Positions 8,965 through 18,890 are shown, counted from the first letter of the stretch. The stretch is DNA of 64,000 bases from Erythrobacteraceae bacterium WH01K (GCA_027941995.1 CP115966.1:2046001-2110000), one strand, 5' to 3'. A program made the numbers and translations. Notes: generated from the letters alone by a model not told the origin.

Positions 8965-9006
8965 GAGGTTTCGGCAAGACATTTCTTTAAATCGTTTTAA
9001 TGCAAT

Positions 9007-9897
9007 ATGTTAGAAAAAAAGAAACAGGCCAAAAACACTCGGTACGTTGCCGCTAGCCGCCTATTTTCGACGGGTGTATTGAGGAATATCGCAAAAAAAG
9101 GGGACTTTAGCGAATTTCGGTCTCTGTGCGTAGATGCAGGTATTGACCTTGCGGCATCAGAGGAAAAAACAGCCGCTCATGCCTTTGAATCCGCATTCGA
9201 ACTGTTGCGCACAAGCGGTCTTAGAAGTGAGTACGTCTACAAAGCGGCCCTGACTCACAATGTTCTTCTGGGCACCCATTCATTAGCCACCGCTAGTATG
9301 GTAAATGAGTTCCGCGCGGGGAGATCAAAGGCTGACGTTGTCATCTTCAACGGAACTTCGACCGCTTATGAGATAAAATCTGACCGCGACAATCTTGGAA
9401 GGCTAGCCGGTCAAATCGCAGATTATAGGAGAGTCTTCGCCAGAAACTTCGTCATCTGCTCCGCCAGTCACCTCAATGAAGTGCAATCAGTGTTGCCTGA
9501 TGATGTTGGAATTTTACTCCTCACTCGCTGGAATAGAATTTCCACCTTCCGGACGGCAACTCCCGACATTTCCTCGCTCTGCTTGAATACTATTTTCTCT
9601 TCGCTTACAAACTTGGAGATCAAGAATATTATTGCTAAGTGTGGTGAGCGAGTACCAGATGTCCCTAATACGCGCCTCCGACGCACGATGTCTAAAACTT
9701 TTGAGCACCTCAATCCGGCAAATGCACACAACGCAATGGTAGCTACTTTGAGGAAGACACGTTCGAAAGAATCCCTTAGAGAAGCCTTGCAAAACTTTCC
9801 GAAATCAGTGATGCCTGCGGTGATGAATTTAAGGCTAACCATGCCTGAGCGCGAAAACCTAAGTAACGCGATGAAAGTGAAACTCGCTTCTTTGTAA
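9007..9897 (+). CDS. sce7726 family protein with PD-(D/E)XK nuclease core
   Basis: A 296-residue protein matching, by pattern, the sce7726 family, whose function is not established. A nuclease-like core is visible: Asp110 in SKADVVIF, then Glu122-x-Lys124 in YEIKSDRDN, and downstream Gln136-x3-Tyr140 (QIADY). This order is that of PD-(D/E)XK enzymes with a QxxxY motif. A possible metal-binding Glu101 precedes it. The C-terminal half has no recognised motif. It is the first gene of a three-gene unit, with 13 bases to the next. The coding region is clearly AT-richer than its neighbours, a sign of transfer. The start has no strong Shine-Dalgarno. Confidence 0.8.
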   Translation: MLEKKKQAKNTRYVAASRLFSTGVLRNIAKKGDFSEFRSLCVDAGIDLAASEEKTAAHAFESAFELLRTSGLRSEYVYKAALTHNVLLGTHSLATASMVNEFRAGRSKADVVIFNGTSTAYEIKSDRDNLGRLAGQIADYRRVFARNFVICSASHLNEVQSVLPDDVGILLLTRWNRISTFRTATPDISSLCLNTIFSSLTNLEIKNIIAKCGERVPDVPNTRLRRTMSKTFEHLNPANAHNAMVATLRKTRSKESLREALQNFPKSVMPAVMNLRLTMPERENLSNAMKVKLASL

Positions 9898-9910
9898 AAA
9901 GGATACGTAT

Positions 9911-10849
9911 TTGTACTATCCATATTTCCGTGGCAAACAATTCGACTTGATAGCCATCCGCGACACAGCCGAAGTTATGGCAAGTAGCGATTTCGTTCCG
10001 ATTATTGAGCCTGTTCGTGACAATTTGCGCGGCTTACACCGCGCCCTTGAGGCAGTTTGCGAGGCAGGGGGCGAGGCAATTGTAGTCGTTAATCCCTATC
10101 ACGGTGACTTATCCGAGGATGGAGAGCCGATTTCTTCCCTTCTTGCTCAGGAATTTCAGGAATTTGACTCAATCACCGCTGGAATTTTCCTTAGCAAAGA
10201 CACCCTCACTGAGCACGCTATGGAATTATATAATGCTCATCAAGGCCACGACCCTATCTTCATTCATGCGGGGTTTCGATTTGCTGGACAGTTAGCTCAG
10301 GCGCTGGGCGATGATCTAGAAACGAGCAAGCATGTTTTTTTCGAACGTCATTCTGAAGTCCTCTACAGGAACCACTTTGCCAGCGCAGGACACAAGGTTC
10401 TTTTGCGAGATGGCTTTGATCGCCAAAAAAATGCTGACTATCCGGAAGTTGAAAAATTCTCCGAACTGCACCTGACCTTTCAGAGTATGGGGATGCAGGG
10501 ATTTGGTGATTTTCTGATTGTGGGTGACGAATTCGTCGAAGGAGGTGGGCCAGCCTACGCAGTTGCAATCCATGTTACTTTCATCGACGCTGATGATGAA
10601 AACATCATGTACGTCCATCACTTTTTATCAGAAGATAGAAGCACTCCGACCGACCCTGCCGGAAAGTTTGGCCAAGCACTCTCGAATTTGATCGACCATT
10701 TGGATTCTGATCAATCACAAATCTTTGAGTCGAGCGCAATTGAGCAGTTCCGAGATCTGCATGCCGAGGAACATTTCCCTGGCTTAGGACAAGTCAAAAA
10801 ATTGTCGATGATCCATCATATAGAAACTTTAGCTGACTTCCTTTCCTAA
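9911..10849 (+). CDS. sce7725 family protein
   Basis: A 312-residue protein starting at TTG with AAAGGA about 7 bases upstream. The opening YYPYFRGKQFDLIAIRDTAE is characteristic of the sce7725 family, regularly encoded beside sce7726 proteins and related in appearance to phage 'beta' proteins. Other notable segments are VPIIEPVRDN, the HAGFRF region and FGDFLIVGDEFVEGGGPAYA followed by VAIHVTF. There are no membrane segments and no catalytic motif I can name. Five bases separate it from the RES gene, so all three are likely one transcript. It may be a specificity or adaptor subunit; that role is inference only. Confidence 0.8.
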   Translation: MYYPYFRGKQFDLIAIRDTAEVMASSDFVPIIEPVRDNLRGLHRALEAVCEAGGEAIVVVNPYHGDLSEDGEPISSLLAQEFQEFDSITAGIFLSKDTLTEHAMELYNAHQGHDPIFIHAGFRFAGQLAQALGDDLETSKHVFFERHSEVLYRNHFASAGHKVLLRDGFDRQKNADYPEVEKFSELHLTFQSMGMQGFGDFLIVGDEFVEGGGPAYAVAIHVTFIDADDENIMYVHHFLSEDRSTPTDPAGKFGQALSNLIDHLDSDQSQIFESSAIEQFRDLHAEEHFPGLGQVKKLSMIHHIETLADFLS

Positions 10850-10854
10850 ATCAG

Positions 10855-11877
10855 ATGATTTGCTGTATAAATTGCTTCGCTGATCGTCATATTCGTTACG
10901 AATTAGGACCCTCCAATTCTTCAGAAATTGGCAGGTGCCGGACATGTAGTTCTGAGCAATCTACGTTGTTCGAAATTTCCAGTATAACAGAACAACTTGA
11001 ACTGCTTTATTCATCTTACAAAATCGCGAAAGACGGGAAGTCGTTTATTGAGTGGATGGCATCAGACTGGCGAGTATTTGACGAAACCAAAGTCTCGCGT
11101 GAGGATCAGCTTGGTCTCATATCTGACGCTCTCGGCCCTACTTTTCCCATTGATGTCCCTATGCAGCCGATTTCACCAGAACTTCAGCAGCCGCTCGCGA
11201 AATGGGATGAATTAAAGACAGAATTGAAAGAAAAGAACCGCTATTTCTTTGATCAATCTTTAATCGATATGGATCGGCTTTCTGACCTTCTTGATTTCTT
11301 ATTAACAAGTGATCTTCCTGGTCGTTGGTATCGCGGGCGTATCACCGAAAACATCGACGGTTTCGAGCTTTCTGATATGGGAGCGCCGCCGGGCCGTCTC
11401 GCAAGCCACGGGCGCGCAAATCCACCAGGCATACCATATCTTTATCTCGCCTCTGCAGCGGAGACATCTGCAAGCGAAGTGCGACCGCATACAGGCGAGA
11501 AAATATGTATAGCGACGTTTGAAATTGATGGTCCAATTACCGCAGTCGATCTGCGCGATCCCAGAGGGTACGTATCACCATTCATCTTGGACGATACCTT
11601 CAGTATCGCGCAACTTCGTAACGACATTCCCTTCATCGAAAGGCTTGGTGAAGAATTGACCAGGCCGATTGTACCAAAAGGGGCCGCGATAGAATATGTT
11701 CCAACCCAGTTTTTGTGCGAGTTCATCAAGAAACGAGGGTACGACGGCGTTGTTTACCGAAGCGCTATCAGCGAAGGCTTCAATTTCGCGTTATTTGACC
11801 CCTCCCGCGCACGCGCCCTTAGTACGCAGGTTTTTAATATCGAGAGCGTCCGGGTCCAGATCGGAAACGTAGGGTGA
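10855..11877 (+). CDS. HEPN-associated, RES-domain protein (putative NAD+ phosphorylase effector)
   Basis: A 340-residue protein. The N-terminus has a zinc ribbon, Cys4-x2-Cys7 and Cys28-x2-Cys31, followed by a helical region typical of the HEPN/RES N-terminal domain. The C-terminal RES domain starts near residue 155 (GRWYRGRI). It carries GRANPPGIPYLYLA, SEVRPHTGE and YDGVVYRSA followed by FNFALF, giving the Arg187, Glu208 and Ser303 expected for the R-E-S triad. Characterised RES toxins such as MbcT degrade NAD+ by phosphorolysis. No small antitoxin of the usual Xre/MbcA type is adjacent, so control may come from the two upstream proteins. AT-rich like its partners. It converges on lepA with an 10-base gap. 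Confidence 0.85.
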   Translation: MICCINCFADRHIRYELGPSNSSEIGRCRTCSSEQSTLFEISSITEQLELLYSSYKIAKDGKSFIEWMASDWRVFDETKVSREDQLGLISDALGPTFPIDVPMQPISPELQQPLAKWDELKTELKEKNRYFFDQSLIDMDRLSDLLDFLLTSDLPGRWYRGRITENIDGFELSDMGAPPGRLASHGRANPPGIPYLYLASAAETSASEVRPHTGEKICIATFEIDGPITAVDLRDPRGYVSPFILDDTFSIAQLRNDIPFIERLGEELTRPIVPKGAAIEYVPTQFLCEFIKKRGYDGVVYRSAISEGFNFALFDPSRARALSTQVFNIESVRVQIGNVG

Positions 11878-11887
11878 TTCGCCCCCC

Positions 11888-13705
11888 CTACTCCTCCCCC
11901 ATCCGCAGCGCAGCAATAAACGCCTCCTGCGGAATGCTCACGTTCCCATATTCCCGCATCCGGGCCTTGCCCTTCTTCTGCTTCTCCAGCAGCTTCTTCT
12001 TGCGCGAGATATCGCCGCCGTAGCATTTCGCGGTCACGTCCTTGCGCATCGCCGCAATCGTCTCGCGGGCGATGATCTTGCCGCCGATGGCGGCTTGGAT
12101 GGGGACCTTGAACAGGTGGCGCGGGATGAGGTCTTTCAGGCGTTCGCACATGCCGCGGCCCCGCTCCTCCGCCACGCTGCGGTGGGTGATGAGGGATAGC
12201 GCGTCGACCGGCTCGTTGTTCACGAGGATGTTCATCTTCACCAGGTCGCCTTCGCGCAGGCCGATCTGTTCGTAATCGAAGCTGGCATAGCCGCGGCTGA
12301 TCGATTTCAGGCGGTCGTAGAAGTCGAACACCACCTCGTTCAGCGGCAGCTCGTATGTCACCTGCGCGCGGCCGCCGACATAGGTCAGGTTGGTCTGGAT
12401 GCCGCGCCGGTCCTGGCACAGTTTCAGGATCGGGCCGAGATGTTCGTCGGGGGTGTAGATCGTCGCCTTGATCCACGGTTCCTCGATCAGTTCGATGCGG
12501 CTGGGATCGGGGTAGTCGCTGGGGTTGTGCAGCTCGATCGTCTTCGCGTCCTCGTTCTTCGTCTTGCCCAGCTGGATGCGGTAGACGACGGACGGCGCGG
12601 TGGTGATGAGGTCGAGGTCGTATTCGCGGCTAAGCCGTTCCTGGATGATCTCAAGGTGCAGCAGGCCGAGGAACCCGCAGCGGAAGCCGAAGCCCAGCGC
12701 CGCGCTGCTTTCCATTTCGAAGCTGAAGGAGGCGTCGTTAAGGCGCAGTTTCCCGATGCTCTCGCGCAGTTTCTCGAAATCCGCCGCGTCCACCGGGAAC
12801 ATGCCGCAGAACACCACCGGCTGCACTTCCTTGTAGCCGGGCAGCGCCTTGTCCGCGCCGTTCTTCGTCGTGGTGATGGTATCGCCGACGCGGGCCTGCT
12901 CCACCTCCTTGATCTGCGCGGTGATGAAGCCGATTTCGCCCGGGCCGATTTCCGGCAGGTCGGTGCGTTTGGGAGTGAAGCAGCCGACGCGGTCGACGAG
13001 GTGCTGCGTGCCGCCCTGCATGAAGCGGACGTCCAGCCCCTTCTTCAGAACGCCGTCGATCACGCGCACCAGGATGACGACGCCCAGATAGGGGTCGTAC
13101 CAGCTGTCGACGAGGCTGGCCTTAAGCGGCGCGTCGCGGTCGCCTGCGGGAGGCGGGATCTTCGCGACGACGGCTTCCAGCACGTCCTCGATCCCGAGAC
13201 CGGATTTCGCGCTGGTGAGCACGGCTTCGGATGCGTCGAGGCCGATGACTTCCTCGATCTCCATGCGGACCTGCTCGGGCTCTGCCGCGGGCAGGTCGAC
13301 CTTGTTGATGACGGGGACGATTTCGTGGTCGTGCTCGATCGACTGGTAGACATTGGCGAGGGTCTGCGCCTCTACCCCTTGCGCCGCGTCCACCACCAGC
13401 AGCGCGCCCTCGCACGCGGCGAGCGAGCGGCTGACCTCGTAGGCGAAGTCGACATGGCCCGGCGTGTCCATGAGGTTGAGCTCGTAGGTCTCGCCGTCCT
13501 TCGCGGTGTAGTTCAGGCGCACGGTCTGCGCCTTGATGGTGATGCCGCGCTCCTTCTCGATGTCCATGTTGTCGAGCACCTGCTCGGACATCTCGCGCGC
13601 GGTCAGGCCGCCGCAATACTGGATCATCCGGTCGGCAAGCGTGCTCTTCCCGTGATCGATGTGGGCGATAATGCTGAAATTTCGGATCTTGGATAAATCG
13701 GTCAT
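11888..13705 (-). CDS. lepA: Elongation factor 4 (LepA)
   Basis: Ribosome back-translocating GTPase, about 605 residues. G1 is in [15 protein letters not shown], followed by [12 protein letters not shown] (G3) and [12 protein letters not shown] (G4). The C-terminal LepA-specific domain includes [19 protein letters not shown]. Length fits the family. I use the ATG at 13705 because homologues begin with [16 protein letters not shown]; an in-frame GTG at 13732 would add nine residues. The 3' end abuts the AT-rich island, but the gene itself is intact with core-like composition. Confidence 0.96.
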   Translation of the reverse strand: MTDLSKIRNFSIIAHIDHGKSTLADRMIQYCGGLTAREMSEQVLDNMDIEKERGITIKAQTVRLNYTAKDGETYELNLMDTPGHVDFAYEVSRSLAACEGALLVVDAAQGVEAQTLANVYQSIEHDHEIVPVINKVDLPAAEPEQVRMEIEEVIGLDASEAVLTSAKSGLGIEDVLEAVVAKIPPPAGDRDAPLKASLVDSWYDPYLGVVILVRVIDGVLKKGLDVRFMQGGTQHLVDRVGCFTPKRTDLPEIGPGEIGFITAQIKEVEQARVGDTITTTKNGADKALPGYKEVQPVVFCGMFPVDAADFEKLRESIGKLRLNDASFSFEMESSAALGFGFRCGFLGLLHLEIIQERLSREYDLDLITTAPSVVYRIQLGKTKNEDAKTIELHNPSDYPDPSRIELIEEPWIKATIYTPDEHLGPILKLCQDRRGIQTNLTYVGGRAQVTYELPLNEVVFDFYDRLKSISRGYASFDYEQIGLREGDLVKMNILVNNEPVDALSLITHRSVAEERGRGMCERLKDLIPRHLFKVPIQAAIGGKIIARETIAAMRKDVTAKCYGGDISRKKKLLEKQKKGKARMREYGNVSIPQEAFIAALRMGEE

Positions 13706-13803
13706 CGCCAGCGCAGATAGCGCTGCCGTCACCGGATGTCAGCATGGCATTGCACCGCCCGTGACGATTGTTCGCGCGCCGGGCTTTACGGCGCTGAAGT
13801 CGC

Positions 13804-15993
13804 TCAGGCGGGTGAGGTTTCGATCTGCAGGAAGTGGAGTCGCGAACGCGGATTGACGCCCACGGCTTCTGCTACGCCGTAGCTGCCTGCCGGCAGCGCC
13901 GCGAGCGGCATTCCAGCCGCTGCCAGCGCATAGGGAGAAACGCGGTGCCGGGTGCACAGGCCATCGGCACCGTCGCTGATCAGCTTCGTCTCGAATTCCA
14001 GGCCCTGCGCGGCTTCCTCGGCCCGGCGGACGACGGCAACGACAAGTTGCCCGTTGCCGAGGTCGAGCACCATGTCCGTGCCTTCCGGAACGTTCAGCAG
14101 GCCCTCGATACGGGCGCCGGTGCGCGAGAGGTTGCGCATGACCACCTCGTAGCGGTGATCTTCGTGGATGACGCCGACCTTGCGGAACATCGCCTTGCGG
14201 CTTGCGCGGGCTTTTGCCGGGCCGCTGGGCTCGTACTCCAGTTCGCCGCTGGCCAGTTTCTCCATGACCGCATCCTGCGGCAGGGCCTTGCTGTAGATCC
14301 AGCCCTGGACGTGGGTCGCGCCCAATTCCCGGACGAGGTCCAGTTCGTCATGCGCCTCGACCCCCTCGGCAACGGTCACCATGTCCAGCGCTTCGGCCAG
14401 GCTGACGATGGCGGTGATGATGGCCGCATTGTTGTTGCCGCCCTCGCACGCGCCGCGCACGAAGCTCTGGTCGATCTTGATCTTGTCGAATGGCGCGTTG
14501 CGCAGATAGCCGAGCGAGGAATAGCCGGTGCCGAAATCGTCGAGCGCCAGCCGCAGGCCCATCTTCTTGAGCGTCGCGAACATCTCGTGCGTCGCGTGCG
14601 GATCGCCGATGAACACGCTTTCCGTCAGTTCCAGTTCCAGCCGCTCCGGCGGAAGGCCAGACGACATCATGGCGTCGGAAACGATGGTGGGCAGGTTTTC
14701 GTTGGCGAACTGGATGGCCGACACGTTGATCGCGACGACCAGTTCTTCCGGCCACTGCGCAGCATCGCGGCAGGCAATCCTGATCACCCATTCGCCCAGG
14801 TCGAGGATCTGGCCGGTTTCCTCCGCCACGGGAATGAACTCGGCGGGACTGACCCAGCCGCGCTCGGGATGGTTCCAGCGCACCAGCGCCTCGAACGACT
14901 TCACCCGGTTGGTCTTGGCATCGACCAGCGGCTGATACTGCATTTCCAGCCCATCGGTTGCGAGGGCATCCCGCAGGTCTTCCTCGATCTGGCGGCGCCA
15001 GTGCGCGTCGGAGCTGAGGTCGCTGGAATAGAAGCGGTACTGCCCCCTCCCCCCGGCCTTTGCGGCGTACAGGGCCAGATCGCCCGCACCGACCAGTTCG
15101 TCCGTTTCGATCCCGTCGAACGGAGCAATGGCAATCCCGACCGAGGTTCCGATGATCGCCCGCGCACCATTGATCGAATATGGCTGCGAAACCATCTGGA
15201 TCAGCGTCTGGGCAAGATCGCCCAAAGCGCCGCGATCGTCCATGTCGGGCAGGATGATCTGGAATTCATCGCCGCCCAGCCGGCCGATCTCGCCCTTGTC
15301 GCCGATGATGCGGTCCAGTCGCTGGGCGACCTGCTTCAGCAACTCGTCGCCAGCCTGGTGGCCAAGCGTATCGTTCACCTGCTTGAACCGGTCGAGGTCG
15401 AGCATCATCATCGCGCAGGAACGCTGGCTGGCCTTCGATGCGGTGAGCAGCTTGGCCATCCGCGTTTCCATGCGGTGGCGATTGGCAAGACCCGTCAGCG
15501 CATCGTATTGCGCCATGCGATTGACGTCGATCTGCCCCTGGCGCTGCGCCGAAATATCCTTGGCGCTACCCCGGAAGCCGGTGAATTCGCCCTTTTCGCA
15601 GAATTGCGGGCGACCGGAGATTTCCCACCAGATGTCCTTCTTTGTGGCGACCTTCACCGGCAGGGAGTTGATGGAGTTGCGTGCGCGAAGCAGGAACGGC
15701 AGCGGTCGCTGGCGACCGTGCTCGTCATCGCTTTCGCTGATCGGGGTGGAGAACAGCTGGACGAGCGAAAGATCGTGAAAATCGATGCCCTCGCCTGTCA
15801 GTTTTTCCTGTGCAGCCCGTGACAGGTAGACGATCTTGCCATCGGCATCGGTCGCCCAGAACCAGGACAGGTCGCTTTCCTCGATAGCGTCGAGCAGCTT
15901 GATGCGCCGGGGATCGGACGCGCTGTAGGCGTCTATCGGACTGACCGGTTCTTCCGTGACGGTTGAACGGGAGAAGAACTTATTGAGACCCAT
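13804..15993 (-). CDS. PAS-GGDEF-EAL-PilZ cyclic-di-GMP protein (soluble)
   Basis: A 729-residue bifunctional-type signalling protein. A PAS sensor (about 30-150) is followed by a GGDEF diguanylate cyclase with RLGGDEF intact at 240-244, and no RxxD inhibitory site in the expected place. An EAL phosphodiesterase follows, with SFEALVRW near 368, LELTESVF and LALDDFGTGYSSLGYL. The C-terminal domain looks like PilZ (RYEVVMRNLSRTGARIEG). Both catalytic motifs are intact, so net activity cannot be told. There is no signal peptide or membrane segment. It lies 90 bases downstream of a larger membrane-anchored paralogue and is probably in the same transcript. A GGGGGG run acts as ribosome site. Confidence 0.93.
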   Translation of the reverse strand: MGLNKFFSRSTVTEEPVSPIDAYSASDPRRIKLLDAIEESDLSWFWATDADGKIVYLSRAAQEKLTGEGIDFHDLSLVQLFSTPISESDDEHGRQRPLPFLLRARNSINSLPVKVATKKDIWWEISGRPQFCEKGEFTGFRGSAKDISAQRQGQIDVNRMAQYDALTGLANRHRMETRMAKLLTASKASQRSCAMMMLDLDRFKQVNDTLGHQAGDELLKQVAQRLDRIIGDKGEIGRLGGDEFQIILPDMDDRGALGDLAQTLIQMVSQPYSINGARAIIGTSVGIAIAPFDGIETDELVGAGDLALYAAKAGGRGQYRFYSSDLSSDAHWRRQIEEDLRDALATDGLEMQYQPLVDAKTNRVKSFEALVRWNHPERGWVSPAEFIPVAEETGQILDLGEWVIRIACRDAAQWPEELVVAINVSAIQFANENLPTIVSDAMMSSGLPPERLELELTESVFIGDPHATHEMFATLKKMGLRLALDDFGTGYSSLGYLRNAPFDKIKIDQSFVRGACEGGNNNAAIITAIVSLAEALDMVTVAEGVEAHDELDLVRELGATHVQGWIYSKALPQDAVMEKLASGELEYEPSGPAKARASRKAMFRKVGVIHEDHRYEVVMRNLSRTGARIEGLLNVPEGTDMVLDLGNGQLVVAVVRRAEEAAQGLEFETKLISDGADGLCTRHRVSPYALAAAGMPLAALPAGSYGVAEAVGVNPRSRLHFLQIETSPA

Positions 15994-16083
15994 GGTCGCC
16001 CCCCCAGGCGCGCGTGAAAATCACTGTGCACGGCGGCGGGATGCGCCGCATGCGGTTGGAAAACTGTAGGGGGCGCAGCAGCT

Positions 16084-18870
16084 TCATGCTTTTTTCCTGA
16101 TGCCGCTGCCAACGGCAAATTGCGTGTCCGTTTTCAGGCCGACGATGCCGCCCTGCGGATCGGTTTCCAGCGCCCGCGCAAACTCCACGCCCATGCGGTC
16201 GTCCTTGCTCCACCTGGTGGTACCCGACACGATCAGCGTCTCGCTCAGCGCAAGCCGGAAAAGCGTACCGACAGGCACGTTGTAGAGGCCTTCGACCAGC
16301 GCGCCCGTGACGGAGATATTGCGTACCGTGCCGTTGTAATACTGGCCCGCGTTTTCCAGAACGATCTTGCGCAGCATCGTCTGGCGGGGTGCGCGGGCGG
16401 ACTTGGGTCCGCGCGCGACCGCGGTAGGCCCGTCGCGCAGTTTCTGGCTGGCGTCGGCAAGCGACAGCGGCTTGTCGTAGATATATCCCTGCACGTGACT
16501 GCACCCGTGCATCCGCACGAGGTCCAGCTCGTCCAGGGTCTCCACGCCCTCTGCCGTCGTATCCATGCCCAGCGCCTGCGCGAGGCTGGTGATGGAGGCG
16601 ATGATGGCACCGTTGCGGCTGCCGGGCTGGGTCGCGCCGCGAACGAAGCTCTGGTCGATCTTGATCTTGTCGAACGGAGCGGTCTTCAGATAGCCGAGCG
16701 AGGAATAGCCGGTCCCGAAATCGTCGAGCGCGAGCCGGACCCCGATTTTCTTTAGAGCGCTGAACATCACGTCCGTGCCCTCGTCATCGCTCAGGAACAC
16801 GCTCTCGGTAATTTCCAGTTCCAGCCTGGAAGGAGAAATCCCCGCGTCGGAGATGGCGCGGGTGATGACCTTCGGCAGGTCCGTATTGGAAAACTGCAGC
16901 GGCGACACGTTCACCGCGCAGCGGATGTTTTCCGGCCAGCTGGCAAGGTCCCGGCATGTGCGGCGGATGGCCCAGGCGCCGATATCCTGGATGAGGCCGG
17001 TATCCTCTGCGATCGGGATGAACTTGTCGGGCCGGATGGCCCCCTGCTGCGGATGGAACCAGCGGATCAGCGCCTCGAAACCGGTGATTGTCTCGCTCGA
17101 GCATTCGACGACCGGCTGATACTGGATGTCCAGCGCGTCGTTCTCGATCGCCTCGCGCAGATCCTCTTCCAGCTTGCTGCGTTCCTCGGCTGCGGAATGC
17201 AGATCCTTGGCGTAGAAATGGTAGCGCCCCCTGCCCCCGTCCTTCGCCGCATACAGCGCGAGGTCGGCGTTGCGGATAATGAGGTCGATATCCTTCGCAT
17301 CGTCCGGGCTGATCGCAATGCCGATCGACGCGCCGATGACCACGCGGTGCCCCTCGACCGAATAGGGCTGCGAAAGCGACCGGATGACGTCGGCGGCCAG
17401 CTGCGCAAGCATCGCCCGTGGATTGCGTCCGGGCAGGATGACCTTGAACTCGTCCCCGCCCAACCGGCCGACTCGTCCATTTTCGCCCACGGCAGCTTCC
17501 AGACGCTGGGACACCTGTTTCAGCAGCGCATCGCCCGCCGGATGGCCCAGCGTGTCGTTGACGTGCTTGAACCGGTCGAGGTCGAGCAGGAACACGGCGC
17601 ATTCGCGGTTCTGTTCTTGCGGAGAGGACAGGATCTTGTCGAGTGTCTGCGACATCTGGAACCGGTTGGCGAGCCCTGTCAGCGAGTCGAAGTGGGCCAG
17701 CCGCGAGGCATGTTCCTGGCTGCGCTTCTTCTCGGTCAGGTCCGTGCCCGAACCGCGGAACCCGCAGAAATTCTTGAAATTGTCGAAGACGGGCCTGCCG
17801 CTTATCGACCACCAGCGCTCGCCATCGCCGGTCGCCGCCTGCACCGCCAGTTCCTGGAATGCAGAGCGTGCCGACAGGTGGAAGTTGACCGATCGCTCGC
17901 CTTCGCGGTTGTCATTGCCCATTTCGAAAAGGTCGAGGATCGAGCGCCCGAGAAGTTCTTCCGGCGTCGTGCCCAGATGCTTCGCAATCGGCGACGACAG
18001 GTAAGTAAGCTGGCCCCGGCGGTCCGTTTCCCAGAACCACCCCTGCCGCGTGTTCTCGTAATCGTTGAGGATATCGACGGCGCGGTTCCGGATGCGCGCA
18101 TCGGCAAGATTGCGCTCCGCCCGCTCGCGGTCGACACGCATCTGGTAACGGCCGGTAAAATAGCAAAGGACGACGAAGATCGCGAGGACGAGATAGGCGG
18201 AAGGACTTCCCGACAGGAAGACGAAGGGGCTCCACACCGCAATCTTCCACCCGAACAGCGCAATCGCCCGGCCCGATAGCAGAACGGCGGACACGGCGGA
18301 GATCGACACGATGGCCCCGACGAACAGGAAGGTCCCGATCCTGCCTGCGAATGCTTCTATCGCGAAACCGAACCCGTACATCAGCGCCGGCACCACGACC
18401 ACGGTGGACGCGGCGGCGAACGACACGTTTTCGTCGCGCGGCGTGTCACGCTCCCAACTATTGAACCAGCGCGTCGCCACGGTCAGCAGAGGCGCCAGAA
18501 CGAACAGGGCCGTTGCCGGAAGGGAAGGCAGCGACACGTTTATTGCGAAGGCCGTCACGGCCGACGACAGGTATGCCGCCGCCATCAGCCACCAGTTCGT
18601 CGGCAGCATGTATGTGCCGTTGGCGGCAGCGCGGGGCGAGGGTTTCAAGCGGTTGCCCGAACGATCGCGGCGATCGGTCGTGCGGGATTTTTCGGAAGCG
18701 CTGGCCCTGTCTTCGGGTGTGCGAGTCTTCGATGACGAGGCCTTCGGGGACTCTCTCCGGCAGGCTTCGCGCGCGGCACCGGAAGCCTTCTTCCGGGCGC
18801 GCGCGGGGGCATTCACGCGCTTGCGCGGTACCCGGGGCGACGCGCGCTCCGAAGGATCCTTGTCTTCCAT
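16084..18870 (-). CDS. Membrane-anchored PAS-GGDEF-EAL-PilZ cyclic-di-GMP protein
   Basis: A 928-residue paralogue of the next gene. It has a basic, Arg/Ser-rich cytoplasmic tail (about 1-85), six or so membrane helices (about 90-240), a PAS domain with ENTRQGWFWETDRRG, GGDEF (RLGGDEFKVIL), EAL (GFEALIRWFHP, LALDDFGTGYSSLGYL) and a C-terminal PilZ-like domain (YYNGTVRNISVTGALVEG). Catalytic motifs look intact and there is no RxxD site. The ATG at 18870 has GGAAA upstream; an earlier ATG at 18915 would run through a palindrome and is less likely. The shared domain order and many identical blocks indicate tandem duplication, with an N-terminal membrane module gained or lost. Confidence 0.93.
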   Translation of the reverse strand: MEDKDPSERASPRVPRKRVNAPARARKKASGAAREACRRESPKASSSKTRTPEDRASASEKSRTTDRRDRSGNRLKPSPRAAANGTYMLPTNWWLMAAAYLSSAVTAFAINVSLPSLPATALFVLAPLLTVATRWFNSWERDTPRDENVSFAAASTVVVVPALMYGFGFAIEAFAGRIGTFLFVGAIVSISAVSAVLLSGRAIALFGWKIAVWSPFVFLSGSPSAYLVLAIFVVLCYFTGRYQMRVDRERAERNLADARIRNRAVDILNDYENTRQGWFWETDRRGQLTYLSSPIAKHLGTTPEELLGRSILDLFEMGNDNREGERSVNFHLSARSAFQELAVQAATGDGERWWSISGRPVFDNFKNFCGFRGSGTDLTEKKRSQEHASRLAHFDSLTGLANRFQMSQTLDKILSSPQEQNRECAVFLLDLDRFKHVNDTLGHPAGDALLKQVSQRLEAAVGENGRVGRLGGDEFKVILPGRNPRAMLAQLAADVIRSLSQPYSVEGHRVVIGASIGIAISPDDAKDIDLIIRNADLALYAAKDGGRGRYHFYAKDLHSAAEERSKLEEDLREAIENDALDIQYQPVVECSSETITGFEALIRWFHPQQGAIRPDKFIPIAEDTGLIQDIGAWAIRRTCRDLASWPENIRCAVNVSPLQFSNTDLPKVITRAISDAGISPSRLELEITESVFLSDDEGTDVMFSALKKIGVRLALDDFGTGYSSLGYLKTAPFDKIKIDQSFVRGATQPGSRNGAIIASITSLAQALGMDTTAEGVETLDELDLVRMHGCSHVQGYIYDKPLSLADASQKLRDGPTAVARGPKSARAPRQTMLRKIVLENAGQYYNGTVRNISVTGALVEGLYNVPVGTLFRLALSETLIVSGTTRWSKDDRMGVEFARALETDPQGGIVGLKTDTQFAVGSGIRKKA

Positions 18871-18890
18871 GCCGTTTCCATGCGCGACCA

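Noticed and set aside
8880-11880. Island as an IS element, transposon or prophage
   Set aside because: No transposase, integrase, terminal inverted repeats or flanking direct repeats were seen, only a composition shift.
13834-15822. 662-codon open frame opposite the GGDEF-EAL gene
   Set aside because: Shadow frame; the sense gene has complete GGDEF, EAL and PilZ-like motifs.
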